DNA from: Ascarosepion bandense
Lineage: Eukaryota; Mollusca; Cephalopoda; Sepiida; Sepiidae
Direction: 5' to 3'
NCBI GenBank assembly: GCA_037127315.1
Contig: JBBBDQ010001616.1
Span: 583,501-647,500 of the forward strand
Length of the DNA stretch: 64,000 nucleotides
A program made the position numbers and the translations under genes. Positions within the stretch are counted from its first letter, which is position 1; each line of letters opens with the position of its first letter. A model generated the notes under the pieces. It saw only the letters and a program-made list of their open reading frames with translations, did not search any database and had not been told where the DNA came from. Positions 10,644 to 21,940 of this stretch are shown here, in pieces.

Positions 10644-11352
10644 TGCGGACCTCAAGTGAAATGACTACGTCGAATCCATTGCTCAATCCGCTGCTATGAA
10701 AGTAGGCTCTCTGTGCAGGGCCCGGAAATTCTTTACGTCGGAATCTATCCTGCACTTATATAAATCTACCATCCGCCCGTGTAGTGAGTACTGCTGCCAC
10801 ATCTGGTTGGGTGCCCCCTGCTATTCTCCTCGGGGTTCTTGACAAAATACAGCGAAGAATCTGTAATGTGATCGATATCGACTTGGCTGACCGCCTGCAG
10901 TCACTCTCTCACCGGCGTAACGTGGCTTCCCTGTGCCTCTTCTATAAATACTTTCATGGCTTCTGCTCTGACAAACTTAAATCACTGGTGCCCCCTAGAT
11001 GTGAATTTGCACGAGATACTAGATTAGCAAATAGGTCTCACCCTTTTACAGTGAAACCGATGAAATGTAACCGAAATTTCTACTCCAACAGCTTCTTTCC
11101 GCCCGTGGAATTCCCTACCGCATGCTTGCTTCCCCGGCGGCTACAACCTCCAGGAGTTTAAATGTAGGGTCAATAAACACCTCCTAACACACTAACTCAC
11201 ACCCACTCTCTCCAACTCTCTACCTATGTACGTCCTAAGTCGTCTATCACCCTCCTTCCGACATTTCCTATACCCAATCGCTCTATGTAACCCCCTGCGC
11301 TATAGTGGTAGTGGAATGCCTTGCTTGGGGTGACACGATTTAAAAAAAAAAG
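10644..11352 (+). mobile_element. LINE group J 3' fragment
   Basis: Plus-strand 3' end of the group J LINE. It runs from DLK.NDYVESIAQSAAMKVG through ICNVIDIDLADRLQSL, FYKYFHGFCSDKLKSL and RSHPFTVKPMKCNRNFY, then a 3' UTR with CCCCCTGCGCTATAGTGG and the tail GCCTTGCTTGGGGTGACACG followed by a run of ten A. Frame breaks occur near 10815 and 11105. Confidence 0.85.
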
Positions 11353-11722
11353 TCTGGTCCGCGTGAACGGGGCTAGTCCTGATTATCTCTTTTAGATCTG
11401 CTGGTTGCATCGTGATGAATTTCTTTGGAACCATTCCCTGGTTAATGTAGTTCTCTTTTGTGTACCTAGTTAATATGAATGAATGTGTTCCTAGCCTGTA
11501 CCCGGCTTTCTTTTTTGTTATGACCCAAGTCGAGATTCCCAACCTCTCCAGTTTATTTTGGTCTCTTTTTATCTCGGCTGCGTCAGAGTTTAATTTTCCC
11601 ATTCCGCTAATTATTTTACCTCCTCCCACTCCCTTAGCGAGTGGGCTTCTTGATTTCGACGTTTGGCGGAATACAGCGGCCACTCTTTTTTTTCTGAGAT
11701 GGACGGGTCTTACTAATATTTA
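11352..11722 (-). CDS. Unrecognised open frame, about 120 codons
   Basis: The minus strand is open from a stop near 11722 to the A-run of the LINE at 11352. The frame includes KSRSPLAKGVGGGKIISGMG, RLGISTWVITKKKAGYRLG and MVPKKFITMQPADLKEI. The composition is basic and protein-like, with no internal stop. The first candidate start is a GTG-type codon near 11683, and no ATG start with context is evident. I recognise no domain. It may be a fragment of a retroelement gag-like protein or of a host exon, cut where the LINE inserted at 11352. Confidence that it is a real gene is low. Confidence 0.25.
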
Positions 11723-12048
11723 TTTCAAAAATTATGTTGTATTTATTTTATTTTTGGGTTCATCCCACTCCCATCATTTAATTTTTCATGAAATGTTTTA
11801 ATTTTATATTATATTTTACATAAATAAATTCTTATTGTCATGGGCTTTTGCCACTTTTTAGGTGTCCCTCGTAAATATGTGGCATTGTGGTGTGTGAAGG
11901 ATTGGGAGGTGATGGCTGGGTTCTTGATTACTGAAGACGATCCCAAGTTTTTTGCTCCCCCCCCCCCCACAAATTCGGTCTCGTGCCATAATTTCTGTAT
12001 AAATTCAAAAATAATTATTGTATATAATGGAAGCAAAAAGTCCAACAT
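11723..12048. other. AT-rich spacer, nothing recognised
   Basis: Contains a short C-run at about 11959 and AT-rich sequence. No ORF, repeat family or RNA gene is apparent. Confidence 0.6.
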
Positions 12049-12189
12049 AGCCTTGGCTGGTAACCAGTCTACCGCAGAAAGCAATGGCAACCTACTGCGG
12101 GATAATCTTCTGCCGAGTCAGTCATGTCTCCTTCGAGACATGATCGTGAAAGCGTGTATCACGTATGGCACTTAACTGACTGATTGAAT
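12049..12189 (+). mobile_element. SINE-A 3' half
   Basis: Runs from ATAGCCTTGGCTGGTAACCA through GAGACATGATCG and ATCACGTATGGC to ACTGACTGATTGA. The tRNA-like head is absent. Confidence 0.85.
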
Positions 12190-13043
12190 AAATTTTTATT
12201 TTTATTTTATTTAAAAAATACATTTTTGCCGTTTGTGTCAGTATTTAATTCCCGCTTTCCTAATTGCATTTTCTTTTTCTTTCTCGACGGAAAAAATACC
12301 ACTTACCGCGGTATCCTGCAGTCCACCGCGCAAAATGTGCGGCTTTGCAACGTGTGGCTGACATAGGAATTATAAGCGCTAGACTGACTGCTCAGATAAA
12401 GGGCATCCTTCTAGGAGAAAGTGTACGAGTTAGAAAGAGAGAAATAGGGACGGAGAAAGAGGGAGAAAGATAGAGCATTTTGTAAAAGTAATCACAAAAA
12501 GGGGAAAAAACTTAAAATATGGCCCCCATTGCATCATGGGTAATTGGGGCACTGGTAATTTAAGAAGTTCAACACGCCCTGTCAACGTTCTTTCAAGCAC
12601 CACCAACCCCTACCAAGAACCGCGTCTGAGAACATATTAAGCATAAGTAGTGGGTATAGATATGGGGCGAGGGGGCGTCTGGAAGAGGGCCGGCAATGAT
12701 AAATAATGATAAACATATGTTGAAGTCAAGTTCGCCGTGGTCGGCTGAGGCAGTAAGCAATTAATGGTGACTGGTGCTGGTCTATGGCTCTATTAAGGTC
12801 GCGGATAAAAGCGTTTGAAAAACTTGCCCAAATCACGATTATATACTTTTAACCTGAGACTAGAAAAGCAGATGACGGACAGATACTCCTTTCATCTCAT
12901 TAATAGCCGAAGTATAACAGTAAAAACTAAGAGGTTAGGCGTTAAAGGAAAGCGAGAAGAAAGGACTAAACATCGACAATAAGAAGACAGAATGAATGGT
13001 CGCCAGCCAGCGAACCGTTAGAAATCTGGGTCGTAGCTATCTA
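12190..13043. other. Unassigned spacer
   Basis: AT-rich at first, then purine-rich (GAGAAAGA tracts at 12410-12475). I see no coding region and no repeat family shared with the rest of the window. It is a candidate for unique sequence. Confidence 0.6.
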
Positions 13044-13089
13044 TCTAAACTTATTTAGAAATGGAACTTGGTCTGTGTGCGCGTGTGTC

Positions 13090-13142
<53 letters not shown>

Positions 13143-13797
13143 GTTACCTATAAACTCCGAAACGGCTGAACCGATTTTCTTGAAAATTTACACAGTTGTA
13201 ATATAAGCGTCTGCGAGTCTTCTTAGCTAGGTTTTGTGTCGAGGTACCTCCGATAAATATCGAAAATCTATAATCGAAAAAATCGGGTTATAGAAGGAGT
13301 GGTCCGATTTTAATCAAATTTGATACACTTTTGGTCAATGACATAAGAAACGATATTCAGAAGTTTCAATGTTGCACTTCTTACAGTAGCGCAGAAAATC
13401 GATAATATATATATATAAAAGGCAAGATGTTTGTGTTTCTCTGCTTATCTGCCTGTATGTCTGTTTTTTTTTTGTTTTTTTTTTTCAGCTATTTTATTTT
13501 AGTTTTTACTTCGGGTTTGGCTCTAATTATGTATAATTGTAGTTCTTAGTCTCAGCCATGATACCATTTACTCAGAGGACTTATTTAGCCTTCAAAATTC
13601 AGTTTACGATGAACGAAACTTATTCGATATCGATACCAGGAAATCAAAATTTTCTTTCAGTCTACAGTTTCGCTTTAACAGGAAACAACTATTGCTTTTT
13701 AGTCTTTCGTGCCAACGTCAAAGAGTCTGAGCTCCAGGACCATGGATTAGTTTTAAAGCTTTCATTACACCCGTGCAACGCCGGGCTATACTGCTAG
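13044..13797 (+). mobile_element. Non-autonomous Helitron, copy 2
   Basis: Starts TCTAAACTTATTTAGAAATG after A and ends CGCCGGGCTATACTGCTAG before T. It is the same family as the copies at 3725, 23523 and 53965. It carries a long (GT)n expansion at about 13093-13140 in a region that is short in sister copies. There is no Helitron Rep/helicase coding. Confidence 0.88.
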
Positions 13798-14434
13798 TTT
13801 GAACATACCGGGAAACTATCATCATTATACCCGTCTTTGTTGTTGCATTTTCCGTTTTCATCGAGCTCTTGTGAATTCGAATAAACATCACGGATTTTAG
13901 AAGTGGACAATTTCTTTAATCTACTAGGTATGTTCTTTTTTTTTGTTCCGCAGACCCTCTCTAAGGATATCTCTAGTTCAAAATTCCTTGAAGGGTAAAG
14001 GTAGTATTAGCCTTTTACCGACAAGGAAACATTTAGCATTCATGGAGAGAACAGTCAGTCACTCGGTTGAAATTTATAAAACATTTCTCGAAAAATATTT
14101 CAGGATGATTGCATTCAGGTGCATGACACTAGAGTAGAGGTCGGCCTGTTTGCCGGGATTAATATAAATGTTATGTTCTGGCTCATTTAGAGGCATTGAA
14201 CAATTTTCTTCCCAGTAGGGGATATTTAGTATGCTCTTTTCAAGTCAATGATTCTTCTCAGGTATATATATATATATATATATTAGAAAAAGAGTTAGGG
14301 TTGTTTCAACGAAAGAAATTGGGATAGAATAAAAAGTGAAAGCTTTGTTTAAAGTGTATATTTATTGTTATTATTATACATGTTTTGATAATTTAAGCGT
14401 TCATAGTGGTGTATATATACATATATATATATAT
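13798..14434. other. Unassigned spacer
   Basis: No recognisable element. Short (TA)n runs lie at 14261-14283 and 14417-14434. Confidence 0.6.
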
Positions 14435-14640
14435 AGTCAGCCGCAGAGAGATCAGTTTCGCAGCTCATCAGTACGGTTAGACTCCGATTGCATTTTTAAC
14501 CAGGATTGAAACCTGACCGAAATGACGTCAGTCGGCGACTCTACCCCTGGGCTATGGACGTTTGGTGGAAGTAAGCAGACTTTTAGCGCATATCATTATA
14601 CATACCCAATAGCTAGCGCGCTCTAATTCATTTCACTGAA
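14435..14640 (-). mobile_element. SINE-C copy (second tRNA-like SINE)
   Basis: On the minus strand CCATAGCCCAGGGGTAGAG resembles an A-box region and CAGGTTTCAATCCTGG a B-box region. The block AGCTCATCAGTACGGTTAGA (plus view) is shared with 40444, 62527 and 62829. All copies abut (TA)n arrays. Confidence 0.7.

Positions 14641-14641
<1 letters not shown>

Positions 14642-14730
<89 letters not shown>
14642..14730. repeat. (TA)n microsatellite
   Basis: About 88 bp of uninterrupted TA next to SINE-C. Confidence 0.97.
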
Positions 14731-14733
<3 letters not shown>

Positions 14734-15159
14734 TGTAACAGCATGCGGTATAGATATAGAAGAATCCAAAGGAGTATCCTGTACATACAGTGGTAGGATA
14801 ACTCTCTAAGAGAGCTCTAAATATATATGCATATAAATAAATAAATATATAAATAAATAAATAAAATAAATAATATATATTGAAATATTATGAAATAACG
14901 TGTCTGCCTCAATTTTTCTTATATATAATTCTTTTTAAATTTTTTTTTAATCATTTCACCCCGAGCAAGGCGGAAATGCTACTGATGTGCAGGGGGGGGG
15001 GCTACATAACTGTAATATGATTAATTAGAAAAGAGTAAGGAGTACAAACTAGTTAGAAAGGAGCAATAGAAAGCTGAGAAAGCAGGTGCGATGACAGATA
15101 CATAGGTGGAGAGAAATGGAAGGATGTACGGGGGTGGGAAGAGAGCTAGAGGACAGTGG

Positions 15160-15600
15160 TTAGTAGATGAGTATTGACTTTGCATTTAAATTTCTGGAGG
15201 TTGTAGCCGTCAGGAAAGCAAAAATCGGGAGCGAGTTCCACAGTCGGGAAGTGCGAGAGAAGAAGCTGCAGGAGTAGAATTGTCGTCTGCATTTGGCTAA
15301 CCTGACTGTGAATGGGTGGGACCTAGTTGCCAGTCTGGTTGCACGAGTAAACACCTGTTGAGGAGGCACCAGTGACTTAAGTTCGTCCGAGCCGAAGCCA
15401 TGAAAGTATTTATAGAAGAGACAAAGGGAGGCCACATTTCGACGATGGGGAAGTGGCTGCAGTCGAGCCGCCAGATCAATACCTATCACATTACAGACTC
15501 TCCTTTGGAGCTTGTCAAGAACACTGAGGAAAACGGCAGGGGCGCCTGACCATAAATGGCAGCAGTACTCCATGCACGGAAGGATGGTTGACTTGTACAT
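15160..15600 (-). pseudogene. LINE group J C-terminal region
   Basis: About 146 codons continuing the RT protein after the frame change: MYKSTILPCMEYCCHLWSGA, LDKLQRRVCNVIGIDLAARL, FYKYFHGFGSDELKSLVPP and FFSRTSRLWNSLP. These blocks recur in every group J copy. The cysteine-rich SxCMEYCCHLW motif is the clearest marker of the group. Confidence 0.85.
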
Positions 15601-15613
15601 ATGCAGGATGGAT

Positions 15614-16600
15614 TCAGGCGGAAAAAAACATCCTGGACCGACTTAGTGACCCAACCTTCTTAGCAGTAGATTTTGCTATGGATTCAATATAGTGGTTCCA
15701 TTTGAGGTCTGAGGATAGGGTAAGTCCGAGGAGGCGTAGTGTATTGCTCTCCGGGAGAACCGCTTGGTCCATGCTTATGGGAGGCAGGAGAGGTTGCCTG
15801 TAATGGTTGACAGACAACAGCTTGGTCTTGGATGAATTGAAGTTTACAAGCCTCTTCTTGCCCCAGTTCACCACAGAGTGCAGATCCCGTTCAAGGTCAG
15901 CAGCGAGATTATGTCTGTCCGCCACGACAGGTTTCTTACTGGAGCGGGTGTATATTGTAGTGTCATCTGCGTAGATGCCTACTTGGGACTTGATCTCATC
16001 TGGGAGGTCGTTGATGAAAATAAGGAAGAGCGTCGGGCCCAGGATAGAACACTGTGGGACACCAGCATTCGTGCTGTAGGACGAAGAGGCATGCCCATTC
16101 AAAACGACCTTCATTTTGCGGTTATTTAAGAAAGATTGGATTAGGTCAAGCAGGCGACCGGTAATACCGTAACCCCGTAGTTTGCATAGGAGGCCAGAGT
16201 GCCAAACCCTGTCGAAAGCCTTGGAGATGTCCAGAGCAACAGCACGAACCTCGTCAGACTCATCAAGTGCCTGTAGCATGTACTCCGTTACGGATGTTAG
16301 CAGGTCGGCCGTGGACCTGGCAAAGCGGAATCCATATTGCCTGTCAGAGAAGAGTTTGTGGGCAATGAGATGATGAACTATTTCAGCATTGATTATGGCC
16401 TCCAAAACTTTCCCGAATATCGGTAGAAGACTGATAGGGCGATAGTTGGATGGGTCCGAGGGTTCACCACAATTCTTAAATACAGGAACGACTGAAGAGA
16501 ACTTCCAGCATGCAGGAAAGCAGGAAGCAGAAAGGCAGTAGTTATATAGTTTAGAGAGGACAGGGGAAAGTTCAGGAGCAAACCTCTTAAGGACTATCAC
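15614..16600 (-). pseudogene. Reverse transcriptase domain (LINE group J), nearly intact
   Basis: About 328 codons without a stop. Motifs are YRPISLLPIFGK (53-64), YGFRFARST (89-97), ALDISKAFDRVWH with catalytic Asp (122-134), VPQCSILGP (181-189), FINDLPDE (195-202) and YADDTTIY (210-217), then WGKKRLVNFNSSKTKLLS and LRLLGLTLSSDLKWNHYIES. The usual Gly in GVPQG is Cys here, and Trp-Gly-Lys-Lys-Trp is changed to KKR. The frame breaks at MFFSA near 15614 where sister copies continue FFPSES. The endonuclease domain is missing because of 5' truncation. This is the most useful query in the window for placing the LINE clade. Confidence 0.85.
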
Positions 16601-16640
16601 CGGGATTCCATCGTCTCCACACGCCTTATGGGGGTCGAGT

Positions 16641-17231
16641 TTTATATATATATATATATGTGTATTCGGGCCACAGCCGTTCTTTTAACATGTTTCATTA
16701 AAAATGACAGACAAGAAAAATTTAAGTATTTTTTTATTTAGTTTTTCCAACATTATTAAATTTTAGGTGGACTCCCACTAAACGAAATAAGAATACTGGA
16801 AAAAACTTTTTAAATGTAATAGAATTTTCCTTGTCTCTCCTATCCGACGATACACTGCAAAATTTGAACAAAATATTATTTTTAAGTAGTGTGGAATGTT
16901 AACATCTTGATTATGCTACTATTTTCTCTCCGAGTTTCATTTGCTATCCACTTCAGCTGTCGCTACTGTTGGCAGTCTTCGAGTGGTGTGATTTTTATTA
17001 TTTGGTACAGTGCCTTGTGATTGTGTAGTGCCTTTCCAGAATGTTCAAAGAAGGGTGATCTTTGCCTAGAAACTGAGTCTATATTCGCTCAAAACCGTTT
17101 TTTTTTCACTACTAAATGTTAATCAGATCTACAAGTACCCGAGGAAAACTGGGTGGTACATCGACAGAAAACGTGATAATACAAAGTAAAGATGAAGACT
17201 GGAGTCCGTGCGTGTCATTATCTAAATAGTT
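16641..17231. other. Unassigned AT-rich spacer
   Basis: A (TA)n run lies near 16642-16658. After that I see no recognisable element or gene. Confidence 0.6.
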
Positions 17232-17495
17232 CTACTCGGGTTAACTTTTACAACAGACCTCAAGTGGAATGACTGTATAGAATCCATAGCTAAATCCGCT
17301 GCTAAGAAAGTCGGTTCTCTGTGTAGGGCCAGGAAGTTTTTATCCGCCTGAAACAATCCTGCATATAGGGTTAACTCTCACAACAAACCTTAAGTGGGAT
17401 GACTTTATAGAATCCATACCTAAATTCGCTGGAAAGGGACAAGAAGGTTTTTACGCCTGAAACAAACCTGCACCTATATAAATCTAGCTTCAAAG
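17232..17495 (+). mobile_element. Two tandem short LINE group J fragments
   Basis: GGTTAACTYTYACAACARACC...AAGTGGRATGACT...GAATCCATA appears at 17240-17365 and again at 17370-17490. Each is a slice of the segment DLKWNDYIESIAKSAAKKVGSL plus ILHIYKS. The second copy is more decayed. A short tail at 17597-17632 resembles one arm of the foldback element at 3160. Confidence 0.7.
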
Positions 17496-17632
17496 ATGCA
17501 ACAGAAATAGCGAAATATGACTTCAAGAAACAAAGCAAAATATTAAGAAACCAGAAACTGTTGTTAGAAACAATGAAAAGAGTGCTGAACAGCTACACTA
17601 CAGTATTTGTCTGTACTTCTGAGATGAGGTAG

Positions 17633-19375
17633 TGTTTTTTTTTTTAATCATTTCACCCCAAGCAAGGCATTCCACTGCCACTATTGCGCATGGGGCTACA
17701 TAGGGGAAAGTAAAGAGAAGGAGTGGTTAGACATAGGGAATGTCAGGAGGAAGGTGACAGATGAGTAAGGATACCGAGGATGAGGGTTGGGCAGATGGGA
17801 AGAGTGTCTGATAGAATGGGAGCAGGTTAGTGTGTTAGGAGGTGTCTATTGACCTTACATTTAAACTCCTGGAGATTGTAGCCGTCGGGGAAGCAATCGT
17901 GTGGAAGAGAATTACACAGTCGGGAAGTGCGAGGAAAGAAACTGTTGGAGTAGAAGTTGCGGTTGCATTTTATCGGTTTCACTGTAAAAGGGTGGGATCT
18001 ATTTGCTAATCTAGTATCTCGTGCAAATTCGTATCTAGGGGCACCAGTGATCTAAGTTCATCGGAGCAGAAGCCGTGAAAGTATTTATAGAAGAGACACA
18101 GGGAAGCCACGTCGCGCCTGTGGGAGAGACTGCAGGCGGTCTGCCAAGTCGGTATCTATCACATTACAGACCCTCCTCTGAACCTTATCGAGAAGCCTGA
18201 GGAGAATAGCAGGGGCACCCGACCAGATATGGCAGCAGTATTCAATACACAGGCGGATGGTAGATTTATATATGTGCAGGATAGATTTCGACGGAAAAAA
18301 CTTCCGGGCCCTACACAGAGAACCAACTTTCATAGCAGCGGATTTAGCAATGGATTCGATATAGTCATTCCATTTGAGGTCCGCTGAAAGTGTGAGACCA
18401 AGGAGGCGTAGTGTTTTACTCTCTGGTAGGCAAGCCTGGTCCAGGCTAATGGGAGGTAGGTGAGATTGTCGATGATGGTTAATTGACAGTAGCTTCGTTT
18501 TAGAAGCATTCAAATTTACCAGCCATTTCTTACCCCAGTCCACTATGGATTGGGGGTCTTTTTCAATCACAGCTGCCAGGTTAGGTTTGACGCCTACACC
18601 ACATTTTTGGTCGAGGCGAGAGTAAACTGTGGTGTCATCGGCGTACAAACCTACTAGGGCTCTTATGGAATCAGGGAGATCATTAATGTATATCAGGAAG
18701 TGTGTAGGACCTAAGATGGAGCCTTGGGGCCAACTGCGTTTGTATGGTAGTTCTGGGAGGCATGTCCGTTTAATACCACCTTCATTCTGCGGTTAGAGAG
18801 GAATGACTGGATTAGTTCAAACAAATGTCCAGTTCAAATGTCCAGTTCAAACAAATGTCCAGTTATACCATAGCTCCGCAGTTTACATAGAAGGCCAGCA
18901 TGCCAAACTCTGTCGAACGCCTTAGATATATCCAATGCAACGATTCGGGCTTTGCCACTCCTGTCGAGTGCCTAGTATATGTACTCGGTGATGGTCGTTA
19001 GCATATCAGCCGTAGACCTGATGAAGCGGAAACCATACTGCTTGTCCGAGAGGAGCCTGTGTGATGTGAGATGCTGAACCACCTCGGCGTTGATAATGGC
19101 TTCGAACACTTTGCCAAAGATCGGAAGAAGGCTGATAGGGCGGTAATTTGCAGGGTCCGAGGGTTCTCCAGTGTTTTTAAATATAGGAACTACAGAGGAA
19201 GATTTCCAACAGGCAGGAAAGCAGGAAGCAGATAGGCAGAGGTTGTAGAGCTTAGAAAGGACAGAGGAGAGTTCAGGGGGCACATTTCTTTAAGACTATG
19301 GTTGGGATTCCATCCCCACCGCTCGCTTTGTGAGGGTCAAGTTTTAAGATTATCTTAGAGACAAGCGAAGGTGTA
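17633..19375 (-). mobile_element. LINE group J copy, 5'-truncated
   Basis: Minus strand, with 3' tail at 17633-17700 (T-run, then CACCCCAAGCAAGGCATTCC in plus view). C-terminal and RT pieces lie at 17860-18650, and RT fingers/palm start at 18720-19283. The 5' end reads SKIILKLDPHKA...DGIP near 19300-19370. Several indels separate the frames, including a small triplicated ATGTCCAGTTCAAA segment at 18828-18860. The YADDTTVYSRLDQK core is present at 18590-18648. Confidence 0.88.
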
Positions 19376-19740
19376 ATGTTTACATTATTTACAATGTTCA
19401 GACTGTTCTCCTCAAATTTATTTCCATGTTTACGACATTTCGACCATTTTACGATCCAGACTTCTTCAGGTGCTAAAAATTTCGTTATTTCCCTTTAACT
19501 CAACACTCTCTAAGATATTTGCTACCCACAGCTGTAGCCAGGTATTGAATTTACAACTCTTTGGATCAAGTCAATGGAACTAACCAACGATTATATCCAC
19601 CGGGCCATGTGTCCTTGAGGCATCCGGAGTGGCATCGCATATGGAACGAGGACAATCTACCCCAGTGACTAAAATAAAAGGTTCGGTCCAAAATTCTTAA
19701 AAATCAATGAAGATGAGGACAACATTGAAAATAATATACT
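19376..19740. mobile_element. Diverged foldback element, relative of 3160-3485
   Basis: The left block (TTTACATTATT..., GTTCTCCTCA, ACGACATTTCGACC, CTTCTTCAGGTGC) and the right block (CCCAGTGACT...AATAAAAGGTTC, GATGAGGACAACATTG) match the two arms of the 3160-3485 element. They frame a different interior of about 130 bp. Confidence 0.5.
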
Positions 19741-20059
19741 TACACTACAGTGCAAAAATTTAAAGGTATCTCCAGAATTAGCATGAGATGAACTTAACAA
19801 AATATTAGAAAAAAATTAAAAAGTACTTAGTGTCAGTAAAAAAGAAAAAATTAGTATGGAATCAATTTTTGTCATGGGTCCTTACCTGTAACTCTAAAAT
19901 AAACTCTTCCTAACACTACGCCTTTCAAGATAGATAGATAGATAGATGGAGAGAGAGAGAGAGAGCGAGAGAGCGAGAGAGTCGAGTTGGTAGTAGTTCA
20001 CTCCAAACCATACTGACAGTCATACTAACACCTTCTACATTTTGTGTTGTTATTTCTTG
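19741..20059. other. AT-rich spacer with GATA/GAGA tract
   Basis: No gene is seen. A short (GATA)n(GAGA)n tract lies at about 19931-19982. Confidence 0.7.
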
Positions 20060-20075
20060 CTAATATATTTGTCAT

Positions 20076-20378
20076 TCAGTTAAGTGCCATACGTGAAACA
20101 CGCTTGGGCGATCATGTCTCTTTCGAGACATGACTGACTAGGCAGATGGTTATCCCGTAGTAGGCTGCCATTGCTTTCTGCGGTAGACTGGTTGCCAGCC
20201 AAGGCTATAGAACCCAATCTGTTCTGCTATTTAACCCATAACAGTAGGGAAGAGACGGATCAATTCCTTTCCCAAGGGTATTTGTGCGTAAGTGAATGCA
20301 ATGGATTCAACTGAAATTCGAAATCGGCTCCCCGATTTCTCATTCTGAGCCGATATCCACTGCACCACAACGCACATC
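20076..20378 (-). mobile_element. SINE-A copy, full length with probable target duplication
   Basis: Full minus-strand SINE-A from TCAGTTAAGTGCCATACGTG to the head GGATGTGCGTTGTGGTGCAG. The flanks CTAATATATTTGTCAT (20060-20075) and CTAATATATATGATAT (20379-20394) match at 13 of 16 positions and are a likely target-site duplication, which fixes the element at about 303 bp. Confidence 0.85.
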
Positions 20379-20557
20379 CTAATATATATGATATATCTAA
20401 AAAAGGAATACAGTATAAAATGATCAGTTGAAGAATGGGACTCCAAACCAGGAATAAGAAATGCAGATTTATTGTACTAAGGCACAATTAACAATAATAC
20501 ACAAATAGGCAAGCCACGGGTTGGAGCGGAATCGGCTATCGAATAATGAATGCCTTC

Positions 20558-21940
20558 GCCTAAGACTTTTTCCGTATTTACTAGCCTTCCCACGCAAGGC
20601 CAGATGTGACACATGGTCATTTTATAGTGGGTATTCCCGGCCATATAGCAGGGCCAAAAAATGTCTGTCTATTTTTCCCCAGTCGTGATTCTACCCTTCG
20701 GCGGAACCACGACTGGGTTTGTGCTCTCTGCTCGAAAGCAGAGAGCGCCCTCTACCCGAAGGTAGAGTGCTGACAGTGTCATAGAGCAGTCAGGCGAATG
20801 CCTAAGACTTTTCTGTATTTACTAGCCTTCCCACGCAAGGCCGGATGTGACACATGGTCATTTTATAGTGGGCATTCCCGGCCATATAGCCGGGCCAAAA
20901 AATATCTGTCTATTGTTCCCCAGTCGTGATTCTACCCTTCGGCGGAACCACGACTGGGTTTGTGCTCTCTGCTCGGAAGCAGAGAGCTGACAGTGTCATA
21001 GAGCAGTCAGACGAATGCCTAAGACTTTTTCGTATTTACTAGCCATCCCACGCAAGGCCAGATGTGACACATAGTCATTTTATAGTGGGTATTCCCGGCC
21101 ATATAGCCGGGCCAAAAAATGTCTGTCTATTTTTCCCCAGTCGTGGTTCTACCCTTCGGCGGAACCACGACTGGGTTTGTGCTCTCTGCTCGGAAGCAGA
21201 GAGCGCCCTCTACCCGAAGGCAAAGAGATGACAGTGTCATAGAAAAGTCAGGCGAATGCCTAAGACTTTTTGTATTTACTAGCCTTCCCACGCAAGGCCG
21301 GATGTGACACATGGTCATTTTATAGTGGGCATTCCCGGCCATATAGCCGGGCCAAAAAATCTCTGTCTATTTTTCCCCAGTCGTGATTCTATCCGTCGGC
21401 GGAACCACGACTGGGTTTGTGCTCTCTGCTCGGAAGCAGAGAGCTGACAGTGTCAGAGAGCAGTCAGGCGAATGCCTAAGACCTTTTGTATTTACTAGCC
21501 TTACCACACAAGGCCAGATGTGACACATGGTCATTTTATAGTGGGTATTCCCGGCCATATAGCCGGGCCAAAAAATCTCTGTCTATTATTCCCCAGTCGT
21601 GATTCTACCCTTCGGCGGAATCACGACTGGGTTTGTGCTCTCTGCTCGGAAGCAGAGAGCTGACTGTGTCATAGAGGAGTCAGGCGAATGCCTAAGACCT
21701 TTTTTGTATTTTTTGTATTTACTAGGCTTCCCACGCAAGCCCGGATGTGACACATGGTCATTTTAATGTGGGAATTCCCGGCCATATAGCCAGGCCAAAA
21801 ATATGTCTGTCTATTTTTACCGAGTCGTGGTTCTACCCTTCGGCGGAACCACGACTGGGTTTGTGCTCTCTGCTCGGAAGCAGAGAGCTGACAGTGTCAT
21901 AGAGGAGTCAGGCGAATGCCTAAGACCTTTTTCCCATTCG
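20558..21940. repeat. Hairpin-rich satellite, six units of about 216-242 bp
   Basis: The phrase GCCTAAGAC recurs at 20558, 20800, 21017, 21258, 21474, 21690 and 21918 (spacings 242, 217, 241, 216, 216, 228). Each unit carries consecutive inverted repeats: CCCGGCCATATAGCCGGG, a 13-bp stem CCAGTCGTGGTTC/GAACCACGACTGG with a TTCGG-containing loop, and GCTCTCTGCTCGGAAGCAGAG. In units 1 and 3 there is a third stem, CTCTACCCGAAGGTAGAG, whose presence or absence explains the 241/217 alternation. No coding is likely; the open frames seen here are by-products of the repeat. Confidence 0.93.

Larger units (their letters stand above)
14943..16640 (-). mobile_element. LINE group J copy, best-preserved RT
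   Basis: Minus-strand 5'-truncated LINE. It has a 3' A-run and tail (plus view TTTTAATCATTTCACCCC at 14943), a 3' UTR, a C-terminal region (15160-15600) and RT (15614-16600), and it stops at a (TA)n run at 16640. Only one frame change separates the RT from the C-terminal part. The upstream residues (GDDGIP, about 16605) match the usual segment before RT fingers in this group. Confidence 0.9.

Noticed and set aside
20558..21940. CRISPR-like array or bacterial terminator cluster
   Set aside because: The whole unit repeats, with no variable spacers, and the surroundings are eukaryotic retroelements.
20558..21940. Hammerhead retrozyme
   Set aside because: I looked for CTGATGA/CTGANGA and a following GAAA on both strands of the unit and found no complete core.
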